A DNA stretch of 64,000 bases, taken from the NCBI GenBank assembly GCA_021018815.1, contig JAITYX010000009.1, forward strand, positions 3,660,501 through 3,724,500, in the 5' to 3' direction. The translations under genes were made by a program, and so were the position numbers. The notes under the pieces were generated by a model. It saw nothing but the letters and a program-made list of their open reading frames with translations, did no database searches and was not told the DNA's origin. Position 1 is the first letter of the stretch. Each line of letters starts with the position of its first letter. Below are positions 11,161-22,900 of this stretch, one piece after another. This DNA comes from Talinum fruticosum (Eukaryota; Streptophyta; Magnoliopsida; Caryophyllales; Talinaceae).

Positions 11161-12160
11161 TTAAGTGTGTAGTTTGTCTGTGTTGACTACCTCAACCCAA
11201 AAATAGTAAGGTAGATCATTTTCAATCATCATGGTCCTGTCTATTTCTTCAAGAGTTTTGTTCTTTCTCTCCACTACTCCATTCCGTTGAGGAGTTCTTG
11301 GTGCAGAGAAGTTATGGGAGATGCCATTCTTGTCACAGAAATCTGCAAATTTTAAGTAATCAAACTCCCTTCCATGGTTGGTTGGAATCCTTATAATTTG
11401 ATTCTTAGACTCCACTTGAATTTTCCTGTAGATCTTAGTGAACTCTTTGAAGGCTTCTTTCTTGTTCCTCAAAAACACACCCATATAAATCATGAATAGT
11501 CATCAACAATAACTAACACATATGATTTACCTCCTAAGCTTTTCATAGGAATTTCACCACACAAATCCATATGAACTAATTCAAGCACTTTGCATGTAGA
11601 CACAATTTTGAGTGGTCTAAAAGATGATCTAACCTCGTTTTCTTTTTGTGCATGCTTTACGATTTTATCTTTCTTAAATGCATAGTTAGGTAAACCCCTA
11701 ACCAGTCCATGAGATGCAAGTTTATTGATAGTAATATGTCCTAGTCTACGATGCCATGTCCATGAATCATCATTCAAAGATGCTTTCAAGTAAGATAAAT
11801 TTTGACTAGAATCTAAAAGAGGAATAGTATAAGTGTTACCCGACCTCGGACCTCGAGCTTTGTCTCTTTGGTGACTCGCATCGAAATGTAGCAGTTGGTC
11901 CGAGTGAACCTTACCTCTTGGCCTTTGTCACATAGCTGAGAGATGCTAAGGAGATTGTACTTAAGCCCTTTAACAAGGTAGACTAGAATGACTAAGTTGT
12001 TTCCTTGACCAATCTTGTTAATCCCAACTATCCGACCTTTCCTATTATCTCCAAATGTGACTTTTCCTCCTTTTAAGTATTCTAGCTCTAAGAAGAGTCT
12101 TGAATCTCCGGATATGTAGTGTGAGAAGCCACTGTCTAAGTACCAGTGACCCTTCCGTTT
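11161..12160 (-). pseudogene. Copia protease tail and integrase of nested element
   Basis: Protease cleaves the polyprotein and integrase inserts the cDNA. The protease active site reads HWYLDSGF near 12135-12155, followed by [10 protein letters not shown] near 12045-12080. The integrase pre-finger reads [20 protein letters not shown] (11710-11770), and the core has HMDLCGEIP (11550-11575), VLVIVDDYS, then NHGREFDY (about 11365-11390) and [11 protein letters not shown] (11265-11300), which hold the D-D-E residues. A stop splits the core near 11490. The finger cysteines are poorly kept. About 600 bp of linker (10561-11160) lie between this part and RT, including a repeated TTCCGAGTT motif near 10725-10800. 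Confidence 0.85.
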
Positions 12161-12164
12161 CGAG

Positions 12165-13587
12165 TCACTTGCAAAATAGAAACAAACTAACCCTTCTCAC
12201 TCCTCTTACAAACCCAAGAATCGCCTTTACTCGTGGTCTTTCTCCGAGGAAGAGCACTTTTGGGAACCCAGATTTCAATAATTTTGGGTTTGGTCTAATT
12301 TTGAGTCTTCCTTTTAGAAAGTCGAGTCCGTGTCTCTTTTCTTTGAAAACCTTTCTTTTTGTAAACAGATTGAGAAGGCTTTTCCTATAAACCGGTCCGT
12401 GCTCAATCCTCTTTCCATTCGATTGAATGGGACCATGCTCAGCCTTCCCGAACTTTATAGTTCTGGAATCGGCTTTGAAAAGATCTAAATAGGAATTAGA
12501 TTCCTTTTCGAGCATTGTAACGAAGACCTTTTTTCTAAATGACACAAAGATAGAGCCAAGTAAAAGATTAAGGTTTTTCTAACCTTGAGTGAGTTTTTAA
12601 ACCAACTCTTGAGACTCAATGAGCTTTCTTTTCAGCTTGCTCATTCTCTATTTTGAGAGACTTAGACTCAGTCTCATTGTCTTGAGCATTGGTCTCAAGT
12701 ACTTTCGGATGTTGTCTCAAGTTTTCTAACTCATTTTTCAAAACATTACTCTCAATAGTAAGAGACTCAAGTTGTTCTTTAAAATAAGAAGAGTTAGAAT
12801 TTGACTTTTCTTCTAAAGTAAAAATATATCTAGCGAGATCAACTTTGGAAAACTTAAGGAAGTATTCAATTACCTCCTAAGGACTTGTTTCCTCATTATC
12901 CGAGTTGTCACTGTCTCGACTCGGATCCAGCTTCCGAGTCCGTCGGTGCCATTAGACTCTTTGAATTGTCTTAATCATCATCTTCGGAGGATTCATCATC
13001 ACTCCTGTTACCCACCATTACCTTTTTCTTCTTTCTGTCCTTCTTCCTCTTTGGATAGTCCTGGACAATGTGTGCCTTGTCTGCCAAACTCAAAGTAGCC
13101 GAGTTCTTAGATAAAGATAACTTAGAAGCGAGATGAGTATTTAACTTTGTTATCTTTCTTATCTTTCTTGTAGAACTCTTCCTTTGGTCTCTTCTGCCAC
13201 TTTTTGTACTTCATCATCTTTTTGAAGCCTCGAGCAATAAGTGCCATGGAATCCTCTTCGAGTCCGAGGAGCTCAAACTTTGGAGTCTCGCTTTTGAGAC
13301 CTTCACTACAATGTTCTTTTTGGTGCCGACCTCTGCATCCTCTTCCTTTACGTGTAGCTCATGAGTAAGTAACTTCCCAATGAGCTCATTTGGCTTCGAT
13401 TGAGAAAGATTCTGAGCCTCTTCAATTATTGTCACTTTAGGATCCCATCTCCTCTTTGGCGGACTTCTCATAATTTTTCCGACCATTTCTTTATGAGAGA
13501 TCTTTCGACCCGGAGATTTGAGATTGTTGGTAATCTCAATGAACCGAGCATACATCCGAGAGATGTTCTCTTCGGTGTAGCTCGTAC
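12165..13587 (-). pseudogene. Copia gag of nested element, N-terminus lost
   Basis: The nucleocapsid precursor, UBN2-type capsid. Visible words are [47 protein letters not shown] and ELIGKLLTHEL (13330-13594). A decayed zinc knuckle follows near 13045-13085 (HIVQDYPKR, with cysteines lost) and a charged linker near 12600-12900. The protein is cut at its N-terminal side at 13587, where the sequence jumps to an inverted LTR piece. The gag start and primer site are therefore missing. Confidence 0.75.
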
Positions 13588-13622
13588 TTCTCAAAAATCT
13601 TCCATCACCCTATTCAACCCCC
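13587..13622 (+). repeat. Short inverted LTR fragment at the gag/LTR junction
   Basis: TTCTCAAAAATCTTCC and CATCACCCTATTCA are the reverse complement of the LTR edge at about 5465-5500. Here they are joined on one side to gag and on the other to the LTR body. They replace the expected 460 bp of LTR, the primer site and the gag start. Confidence 0.75.
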
Positions 13623-14577
13623 TCTATTTATAAGCACCAAGGCAGAATGAACTTTGAGACTTGTTCCGGACCGGTGAGCTTCAATAGCCATTGTAATGGC
13701 TAGTCCGAGTCACTCGAAAAAGATCCGTTGAGATGTGAACATTCTCGTAATGGTTCTTGGCTCCAAAAGTAGTCCAACCCTCTAGTGGTGATTGAAATCT
13801 AGGGTGGAAACAAATGTTAGACTCAAAGTTGAAGTTTTCCAGTTTTGGAAACAAACAACCCTAACGCGGTGTCTAAGCCAAGTTCGTAAATGGTTAATTT
13901 CTGTCACTGGTGTGTAACGGCTAGAAATAGGTTGCTTTTGTGATTCAAAAGTAGGTTATGCTTGTTTAATCAACCTAAAAAGCAAATCAAATTGGTACTC
14001 AAAGTATAAAAATACATTAGTCTAAGATTAGGCATAGATAATAATAAAATCAAAGTAATTAAGCACTTAATTATGTTCAACCTAAAAGAATGAAATTTTC
14101 TAAGTCCGATGTCCATTAGGTTTAGATTCCATTTTGAGTCAATCCTTAAAATGATTATGTTAGAGAGAATAAAATATCAGGATACATAAACTTGATCAAG
14201 CAAATAATTCTCCATAGATAAACCGATTTAGAAATTAGAATTAACGTTGTAATTCTTTTTCACTTAAAACATGAAGTCGGTGCTCGTAATAAAAGTGTTA
14301 GAGAAATTATTTACTCATATAATAGTTCCGAGTTGTGTACGAGTGAGCCGGAAACTCGGCTCGTAATGTTATACTCGATTGACTGGTTTCGAGCGGGTCG
14401 AATAGGATGAAAATATAGATAAAGGTTTCTATAAGGCTCGAAAAGACTTAGAATCAAAACCCAAGAGAGATAGAGAGTTTGTTTGGTATTAGAATTGGGC
14501 AGCCAACATCTTGATGGGTATTGAATGAATACCGCTAAGGATATGGATCATGATGGCTCATTATACCTAAGTCTTCA
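13619..14577 (-). mobile_element. Truncated 5' LTR of nested SIRE-like element
   Basis: From CTATTTATAAGCACCAAGGC onward it matches the left LTR from about 5884 to 6741, ending TTATACCTAAGTCTTCA at 14577. The inner 460 bp are missing, and a block of about 82 bp (14479-14560) has been inserted near its outer end. Confidence 0.8.
14479..14560. repeat. Filler segment copied from adjacent gypsy sequence
   Basis: GTTTGTTTGGTATTAGA matches 14700-14716, GGGTATTGAATGAAT with CCGCTAAGGATATGGATCAT matches about 14769-14803, and AACATCTTGATGG matches about 14612-14624. The segment splits the LTR end (GAGAGTT / ATACC). It looks like scrambled filler DNA made from nearby sequence. Confidence 0.65.
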
Positions 14578-14582
14578 GCTGC
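14578..14582. repeat. Right target-site duplication of nested SIRE-like element
   Basis: GCTGC directly after the LTR end GTCTTCA, paired with GTTGT at 5412-5416. The gypsy integrase frame continues from here. Confidence 0.65.
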
Positions 14583-14799
14583 CCTTAATTAATGAAGAAT
14601 TGGCCAGCCCAACATCTTGATGGCTCGTTAGGCTCTAGGTGTGGAGTCCAATGGGTACTCTTGCTTGTACAGTACTCGGTAAATGTTGTGATACCAACTG
14701 GTTTGTTTGGTATTAGACACTTCTAACACAAAAATGTGCGTCGGCTAACTCCATCGCTTTATGTCGATGGGTATTGAATGAATGCCGCTAAGGATATGG
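14578..14799 (-). pseudogene. Gypsy linker between RNase H and integrase
   Basis: The minus strand gives SWYHNIYRVLYKQEYP (about 14640-14700), the usual PWY-DI-FL-GEYP linker of Tat elements, and then AGQFFIN near 14583-14605, just before the integrase finger. Removing the nested copia element joins this to LYKKTN at 5416. Confidence 0.65.
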
Positions 14800-15480
14800 A
14801 TCATGGATGCTAATTTAGCTAATGCATCCGCGAACCGATTATCATCCCCGGGAAGGTAGGTGAAAGAAATACTTTTAAAATGTTTTGATAATTTGATTAG
14901 ATGTGCTTGGTAGGGTGCCAAGGCTTCACAACATACCTTCCTTTTTACGAAATCTGATTAATGATCAAATTGGACTCACCGAAAACCCTAATGTTCTTGA
15001 CCCCGATCGCTATAGTACCTTCAAATCTCGTGATGCGAGCTTCATACTCGCGGCGTTATTGGTGACCTCAAAATCCAATTTGACTCGAAATGGGAGTATG
15101 TGCTCCCTCCGGTGAGACTAGAAGAATCCCTACTCCAATTCCCTTCGATTGGAAGCGCCGTTGAAGTACATTGTCCAAACGTCCACCTCTACTTGTAAGA
15201 TATTTTCGTATGAAAAATCAAGGTGTTTGGGTTGCAATTTAGTTGTGGGTAGATCAGCTAGGAATTCCGACATTACCTTTCCTTTGATCGCTTTTGAGGG
15301 ACATACTTGAGTTCAAATTCCGATAGCATAATAGTCCATCTCGCTATCTTGCTACTAATGGTTGGATGCTCAAGCATATATTTAATGGGATCCATCGTTG
15401 CTACCACATGTACCGTGTGGGCTAACATGTAGTGCTTGAGCTTTTGGTAACCCCGACTAATGTCAATGATGTCTTCTCTA
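14800..15480 (-). pseudogene. Gypsy RNase H domains
   Basis: RNase H degrades the RNA template strand after copying. The minus strand reads PIKYMLEHP and SSKIARWTIMLSEFELKYVPQ (15290-15400), then a second RNase H-like block: GVGILLVSPEGAHTP, IGF, YEARI (about 15000-15130), and FADALAKLA-like words (near 14810-14835). The doubled arrangement is usual in Tat/Ogre pol. Several stops are present. Confidence 0.65.
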
Positions 15481-15489
15481 ATGGCATGT

Positions 15490-16670
15490 ATCTAGTTTCA
15501 TAATCTAAGAATTTCTTGCTTAGATAACATATCGCGTGCTCGTTCTTTCCCATCTCGTTGATCTAGCATGGTTCCCATACTTGTCTCTATCGTGGTGAGG
15601 TACGTAGTAAAAGTTTCCTTGGTTGAGGCGGAACTAGCACTCGGAGGGTTAGCTAGGTATTTCTTAACCTTCTCGAATGCTTGTTGGCACTCAGTATCCC
15701 AAATAGGCTCGGATCCTTTCTTCAACTTCTTAAAAATAGGTTCACAAACCATAGTCAATTTTGATATGAAATGACCTAGGAAACCCCTTATCTCTTTCTC
15801 GGTGTTTGGCGATGAGATCTCCTAAATAGCTTTGATCTTGGATGGTTCAACTTCAATTCCTCAAAGACTAACAACATAGCCTAACAATTTGCCCGATGTT
15901 ACCCCGAAGGCACACTTTTGAGGATTAAGGTGCATGTTGTATTTTCTAAGTTTGTCGAAGAACTTTCTTAGGTTGCATAGGTGCCCTACCCTATCCTTGA
16001 ACTTTATGATCATGTCATCCACATAGACCTCGACTTCTTTGTGGATCATGTCATGCAATAGAGTTGTGGTCATCCTCTATTATGTGGCATCGGTGTTCTT
16101 GAGCCCAAATAGCATCACCACGTAACAATACGTCCCCGTTGAGTGATGAAGGTCGTCTTCTCCTAGTCCTCTTTAGCCATCTTCACCTATTGTACCTAGC
16201 GTAGCCGTCCATGAATGAAACCAAAGCATGACCCGATGTGTTATCTACAAGGATGTCGATATGAGGTAACGGGACATCGTCCTTAGTGCTTCCCTTGTTA
16301 AGATCCCTAAAATCAACGCACATCCGAGCCTGCACGTCCTTCTTTGGAACTAATACTATATTTTCTACCCACCGAGGATAGTGAACTACCTTGATAAACC
16401 CCACTTCCAACTATTTCCGATCCTCCTCCTCAATCTTTAATGCCCACTCGTGTTTCAACCTTCTTAGCTTCAACTTAACCAGACTTAGCATCTTCCTAAA
16501 GTGGAATTTTATGTTCCGCTATGCTTGGATTTATCCCCGACATGTCTTTGTAAAATCATGCAAAGACATCTATGAACTCGTAAGGTGCGAAGTGAATTGC
16601 TTCTACTCTTCCGGATCTAGCGTTTTCCCGATCTTAACCTCTTGAGGTTGATCAACCGATCCTAGATTAA
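15490..16670 (-). pseudogene. Gypsy reverse transcriptase
   Basis: Entry words KLRRLKHEWALKIEEEDRKQ lead into LEVGFIKVVHYPRWVENIVL, then VPKKDVQARMCVDFRDLNKG, PLPHIDILVDNTSGH and LVSFMDGYARYN (16183-16410). The catalytic EVYVDDMIIK lies at 16000-16035 (YVDDM at 16011-16025). NPQKCAFGV and GKLLGYVVS follow. The thumb and first RNase H part read FKKLKKGSEPIWDTECQQAF and EKVKKYLANPP (15498-15758). These are typical of Ty3/gypsy RT. The frame is broken at about 16074-16182 and 15760-15860, so it is inactive. Confidence 0.85.
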
Positions 16671-17689
16671 TTGTTATTGTTTCCTTTATTATTGGTGAGC
16701 AATTTTCATGATCTTCTATAGATTTTATTAATTCTTTAAGGATTTCCTGTTCATCATTAGAGGCAAAACAATTGAAAACAAGATGAGGTAAAGAGTAAGC
16801 GTAAAGGTTTACTTTATTAAATGACGAAGCGAGTACATCGGACTAAGAAACCGAAGATGCAAAATTCGAAACGAATTACGAAAAGAACTGGAAAAACATA
16901 ATAAGAATTAAAAGCCCTTGTACTAGACTCAAAGAGGTAATGCGCTATTAAGCTAACAATGAACTCTTGGCCCTCCTCGACGTCAATCCAAGTAACATGC
17001 TTGGACCCTTCATTATCGGCGTCAGTGATGAATCCGGACGGATCGAACCGTGGATGCGACATGGCTCGTGATAGTACCGAAACCGAATTCCCTTTTAGAT
17101 TCTTCTCTCACTTGAACAAGAAATCGAATAGATTATGTCCAACCAGAGTTGGTCTAGTCTAGTGTGGACTGTCCTTCTTCGAGAAGGTAGGATGCTTCCT
17201 TTTCTAATATACAACAAGTCATTTAAAATCTCCAAGCCAAGTACCAAGATGCAATTATCTTTAAGGTAATAAGGCTCAGGAAAACCATAGTAAGGAAAGT
17301 CACCCCTTTTCTTAAGAATTACCCGTTTAGAGTATAGGAAATGGCTTAATAGAACGGACTGTGTGGGGTGCAATCCTCTTAGTCCGAACATTCCACTTGG
17401 CTTGGGCTACTTCCTTAGTAGTAGGTTGATAGCCTAGCCCAAAGTTGTAATTATTGATGGGTTCATGGGGTGGAAAGATAGGGTGGCATGCCCTTCTTCC
17501 TACAACTAAACCTAAAAAGTACCCCTTCTTCCTAAGCATCGAGTGAAAGCTAGGGTTACCATAAGGATTGAAATTAAGAGGTGCTTTATCCTTGTCTAAG
17601 GCAGCGATAGTCCATATAATTCTTCATCATTGGCAACATGCTCAATCTCAACCACGGATTCCTTAGAGGTGATAGTAGCACAAAGATTA
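16671..17689 (-). pseudogene. Gypsy linker between protease and RT, degraded
   Basis: About 1 kb of minus-strand sequence with broken frames. One recognisable stretch near 17330-17540 (CHPIFPPHEPINNYNFGLGY, AKWNVRTK) looks like the structured linker found in Tat pol. No catalytic motif is seen. Confidence 0.4.
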
Positions 17690-18070
17690 TCCCCGTTGAC
17701 AGCTACAACTTGACCTTTGATGATCATCTTAACTTTCCGATGCAAGTGTAGAGGGTAGTGCTTGATGATCATGTAACCAAGGGTGTCCTAGGAGTAGGTT
17801 GAATGTTGTTGGGATATCTAGGACTTGGATTCAATGTTCCTTTCTACCGACCCTATATTGATTGGTAAGGTCAATATTCCCAAGATTGTTCTCTTAGAAT
17901 TATCGTAAGCTCGTAGATGGACAATCTATTTAGAGAGTTGTTGCTCTCTAATTCCTAACCTTTTGGTGGTTCTCTAGGGATAGACATTCATAGCTTATCC
18001 ATTATCTATCAAGGTTAAGGGAACAAACTTGTTGATGCAAGTTACGATTAAATAAAGGGCATTGTTGTGC
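17690..18070 (-). pseudogene. Gypsy aspartic protease region
   Basis: The protease that matures gag-pol. The minus strand reads FVPLTLIDNG then AMNVYP near 17985-18025, where D-N-G is the active-site triplet. KRLGIREQQLSK, VHLRAYDNSKR and TILGILTLPINIGSVERN follow (17830-17960), then a decayed LLGHPWLHDH-like box. KMIIKGQVVAVNGDN (17690-17740) closes the block. This order is characteristic of Tat/Ogre protease. Stops occur inside. Confidence 0.65.
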
Positions 18071-19975
18071 TCGGCGTAGTTCTGTCCCCACCGTTAACCA
18101 ATCCTACTACTTCCTCTAGTGTGGTTTCAAGAGAGACCTCGATCTTGCAACCACGTCACTCAAAGCATGCCTATGTTTCGGAAAGCAGATATAAGTTTCC
18201 GAACCGAGATATCGCCTTTTAATTTTTGAAGATGTTTCAAGATTGGATCTTCTTCTTTAATGGTTTCAATTTCTTTTGGGGTCTCTTAAGTCTCGTTATG
18301 GACCCGAGGGTGCATTATGTCGTCCAAATCTAGTAAGAAATTGGATTTTGGACCTTTAGATTCTCCCTAAAAGTCTTCTTTTCTAAGGGTGGTATGCCTC
18401 GAAGAAGTCGTCGTTGTCGTCACTGTTGTTTCTTGTTTTGTAGACATCTTCTTCATTACTTACCCACAACCCATGGACTTCGGATTTAGTAGAGGCAAGC
18501 TAAGAAGTGGTTTGGACTTATCAATGTCTTGAATGAAGATAGATGGGTCCCACCGACTCGGGCTAGGTTCAGTAAAAATAGTTAAGGTGCCGCTGATAGG
18601 ATTTTTGTTGTTACTTGGTTTTTAGGCAACCTTAGGTAAAGGGAGTTGACCATTTCGAAACATACCTTCTAGTTTGTTCTTGGATGTCCAACATTGCTCG
18701 ATGTCGTATCCTCGGTGCACGATGGTCTTTGCAAAATTTTCTTGCATCCCAATTTTTAGATCTGTTTCATGGTTTCGATTCTACTCTAATGGGTGGCAAT
18801 TATATCTTTCCCTTAGCCGATAGACGATCAAGAGCGGGTGGTATCAATAGGAGTGTAGTCGATGTAACTGCTGAGGCCATTGACATCCGCACCCTGCTAG
18901 TATTGCCTGTGTTGGAGGTTTTTTAACTTTGGATTGATAATTACTTCTATACCCCATCATGAGTTTTGTGGTCGTGGTAGGCAGCTCCTCTTCTATCAGC
19001 CAGTCCGGCATCTCTAACTCGTTGAGAAGTTCATCATTGGTAAAAATTGAGATGCCGATTGTAAGTAGGTTGAAGGTTTTTCACGATGATCCCGACTTGG
19101 TCCTTCTCGAAGGGTCGATCTAACATGTGGCCAGCCTTTGCTCTCCATCCGATGAGAAAGTTTGTGAAGCTTTCTTTCTCACCTTGTTTGATTAATTCCA
19201 AGTCTCTAAGAGTAACCGGTAGATCAGTTGTTATAGGAGTATTGATATAGGAATTCCTTGCACGGATATGTCCAATTGGCGACCTTGCGTGGGTCAACCG
19301 CGATATACCAATTCATTACATTAGTATCGAAAGTCCATGGGAAGATGATGTGGTAAATGTCTTCCGGAATGTTCTTAAGAGTCATTGCGCCCAAGAAGTT
19401 GCGAACATGATGATGGGGATTTTCGAACCTCCGAACTTGATATCGGGCATAGTAAACTTAGGGGTAGTTTTTTCTTTAGGGATTGAAGTGAATCCCTTAT
19501 GGTCAAAATAGTGATTACTGAACATGGATGTCTCCTTTAACATTTGTTCTATCGAATCTACACGTGGATCAGCCGAGGTTGGGATTCATGTTTAGGGGAT
19601 TCGTGTTTCGGACTGGTTGGAGGAGATAAACTAGGTGAAGGTGGAGGACCTACTCTCCCTCCTCTCCTTAAGCATTTTGCTTCCTCATCTCTCTTACTAT
19701 CGTCAATAACTTTCGTAATAGCCTTAAGATCACTTGATATTGATGCTATCTTCTCATCTTGAGTATTCATCCTAGTTTTCACCTCGGCTAAGTTCTCATT
19801 AAGCAAAATGAGAATAGGAGACTATTTTGGGGTTAAATCCATTGGAAGGGAATTCATTCTAAGTATTGTCTTACGACGAGAAGTAGATCGAACCGGTGTG
19901 ATGTGCACCGAAATATGTCGCACCATTGTAGACCGCGGAGTAGAATGTAATGCAAAGCTGGGAGAAGACATGCTA
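18071..19975 (-). pseudogene. Gypsy gag, main part
   Basis: Minus-strand reading begins SSPSFALHSTPRSTM next to the solo-LTR insertion and has a coiled-coil-like stretch (EVKTRMNTQDEKIASISSDL, 19700-19806) followed by a Pro/Ser run. The capsid region reads PEDIYHIIFPWTF and MNWY-AVDP with slips (19290-19500), then LRDLELIKQGEKESFTNFLI, GWRAKAGHMLDRP and GIIVKNLQPTYNRHL (19034-19297). The QGEKESF...WRAKA...RP...L-P-Y-HL pattern is that of gypsy Retrotrans_gag. The rest toward 18071 is a degraded gag/protease junction. The N-terminal piece lies beyond the solo LTR at 23111-23288. Confidence 0.7.
19971..19975. repeat. Left target-site duplication of solo LTR
   Basis: TGCTA, identical to 23111-23115. 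Confidence 0.85.
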
Positions 19976-22900
19976 TGTAATACCCGTAATTTTAATGAAA
20001 AGCAGCTTGTAAAGCATAGAATTATTGAGTAATATTCCCTGCAGCTAGGGAGGGTTGAGTGACTCGATTTTGTTTACGGCCACACATATTACATTAGTAT
20101 CCCTTTGGAGGCTGGTGTTGAATAAATTAAATCGAGGAAATTGTCTCCCTTCTTATCCGAGGTGAACCTCGGTGCGGCTAAGCGGTGTCGTAATTGGTCC
20201 ATCAAAATCAATTAGGAGACAAAACGTAAGAGGACGACGAGAGGGAAAGGCATAGGCTTGTTTTAGGTGAAAGGGATAGAGAAGGGTAATTGGGGTCCAA
20301 TAGAAGGAATGGGCAAGTTTTGTTTAGCGATGATGAGAGTTGGGCCAAAAATAAAAACAAGGAAGGGCCGAAGGGAGGGGGAACACGGGAGAAAACAAAG
20401 AAAGAAGAAGCGGAACCGTAGAAGCGTAACGGGGAGGGGGTAAAGGAGCACCGAACGAGAAAAGAGAGAGGGAGAGAGGGAGAGAGGGAGAGAGGGAGGA
20501 GGCAAGCGTGCGGGCGGAGGAGACCGAGGGAGGACCGGCGACCACCGTATGACCGAGGCGGCGGTCGAAGACGCGAGTAGGCGCGAGCGAAGAGGAAAAG
20601 AGAGCGAGAGACCGGGGCGAGAGAAGGCGGAAGCGTAACCCGAGGCAGGGACGGACGTGAGGACCGAAAGGCCGGACACTAGGAAAGGCGGCGGCGAGAA
20701 GGGAGGAGGATCGGCGGCGAGCGCGCAATGGCTCTGGTCGAGAGATAGCCGAGGCCAAGAACAACGAACCAAAAACAGAGGAAGTGAGGAACAGGAACCA
20801 GAGGAAACCGAGGACGCGGGACTCGCAACCAAGCAACGGCGGCGAAGCAAGGGAAGGCGGCGAACCGGACTCGGGGAAGAGAAAGGAAGGGAGGAACCAA
20901 CCCAGAAACCCGAACCTCAACAAACCGTCAATCCCCGAATCGAGGTGGGTAGTCTTATACTCTAAACTATTAGTAATTTCGAATCCAAATGAGTTTATTC
21001 CGATTGTTGAATGTAATTGTGAATATTGAACATGTATGCCATTGAATGAGTTTAGTAGTTGCTGAAAGTTGAATTAGGAGTTGTGAAGGGGATTGGAAGT
21101 TGTTTAGGCCTGAATTGGAAACCGGGAAATTCGGACTGAGTCGGGTTGCTTGGGTATAATGAGTAGTATCGGGAATCTAGTCAGTTGGGGATGGGGATAC
21201 GCATGTGTGGTTTGGGTCTAAGTTGTGAATTAATATTTCGATTGACTCTTAGAGATTGAATGAATTTACTGACATTAAGGGACGATTATTAATATCGGGA
21301 AATAACGAGGGAGGTGTAGAGAGGAATATGAAATTGTATTGAGTGGTGCACAATTGAGATATGGGAGTGAGAAGTGGGTGAGTATTGGGATAATTGAGTT
21401 CAAAAGATAATAAATCCTTGAGGTTGAACTAAGTGCGAAGATAAGCGGAGCTAGCGAAAGTGAAACGATGAAAAAGAGATTAAGAAGTGTATGATTGAGT
21501 TGGTCAAGAAAGAACGATTATTGGGATAGAAATCTAAGATGAGAGCAAATTACACTTGGTAATGAAGGGAATTAGAGGAATCTTAGTAGCAAAGTAAGAA
21601 CGAGAACTACCTAACTAAGCATGATTAAGAAGAGATTGATGAGTAATGTGGAAGCGTAATCGAAAAGTATTGAGACAAAGATGGTAATTGGGAAGAGTTA
21701 AGTTATAAAGTAAAGGCATAAAAGAGGAATTGAGGTGAAGACAATGAATTGTGAAAAGTGAGAACGTTGAATTAGGTAATATCTACTCGGTGGTTATTGT
21801 GGCTCGTAAAATGGAATCAATCGTACTAAACCGATGAATTGAGAAAGGCATAGTTGGAAAAGAGTTGAGAATGATTGCTTGCATTGAATGGTGATTATTC
21901 GTGCTATGTGATTGCTTTACGTGATACTCCAAAATAGTTTCGAAAGGAGTTTTGTATTTTACGTGAATGATTCTTGAATGCAATTTCTTGAGAAGTGCCT
22001 TTCGAAGGTGATTATGTTTTAAAGAAGCGAGGCTTGCTTGAGAAAATGAATCAGATTTGAGAAAGTGAATTTATAAGGGTGACACGTAGTATCATGCCTT
22101 TCTTAATACCAAATCGATTGAGAAAGTTATGAAGTGAATGTGATGAATGAGTATGTGCAAAGAGTTTTGAATCGACAGAGCTACGGATCGTTTAGCATAC
22201 CGAAGGGTTCGAACCGGAGGACGCCCAGCTAGAAACTTCGAGGGAAGGGTTCTAACAGGGGTCCTACAGAGGCAGGATGCCCACCCCGAGACTTCCTAAA
22301 GATAGGTCCCGGAGCCTTTTTGTCGGGGTCACGCCCGAGATGAAAGAAGTTCTAGTTCGAGTCCTCAAAAGGCCCGAAAAGTTGATTCAACCCCAAAAGA
22401 ATTATTCATGAATGTGAAACCGTGCTTTTAAGTGGTTAAAGAGTCATGATCTTTTTCATTGCAAGAGATTTCAGTGAAAAGTATATAGATTTGTATTACA
22501 CTATTATGCTTTCGCAGATTTCATTATTATGAGTATTATGTGTAAAGAATTTCTATTTTAAGGGTATAAGACTCCAATGTGCCCGTGGTTTATTGCTCAC
22601 CCCCACAAATTCCCCCTTTCCACCCCAAAGTGTGCAGGTACATTATCGGAAGGTAGGATCTATGCGTAGCGCAATCCGAACCCTTGACTCGCTGAGTGCT
22701 AGAGCGACTCAAGGAATTGACATGCATTGTTATGATTCTAAATGTTGTATTTGTAATTTAATTCATATAGTTGTACGCGATGTACCGTAAACCATTGAGA
22801 TTGTTTTAAGTTTTATAGCATGATTGGTTGGACTCGGCGTGTGGCCGTTGAGTTGTATACTCCGAGCGTGTGGCTCGTTGAGTTATATTATGCTTTTTAT

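Larger units (their letters stand above)
5417..14577 (-). mobile_element. Nested SIRE-like copia element, full length but rearranged at its 5' end
   Basis: A 9.16-kb minus-strand element inserted in the gypsy integrase. In minus-strand order: truncated 5' LTR (14577-13619), a short inverted LTR piece in place of the primer site and gag start (13622-13587), gag-pol (13587-9021), a separate 3' ORF with its own TATA box (8432 to about 7020), polypurine tract and intact 3' LTR (6741-5417). PR-INT-RT-RH is the Ty1/copia order. The RT and integrase words and the extra ORF after pol point to the SIRE/Maximus lineage. The coding parts carry stops and frameshifts, and the two LTRs differ by clear substitutions and indels, so it is an old insertion. 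Confidence 0.85.

Noticed and set aside
20263..20965. Long overlapping ORFs of 195, 199 and 102 codons on both strands
   Set aside because: They lie in the GC-rich, low-complexity part of a solo LTR. The proteins are Ser/Pro/Leu or Arg/Gly/Glu repeats, with no domain and no context for a gene.
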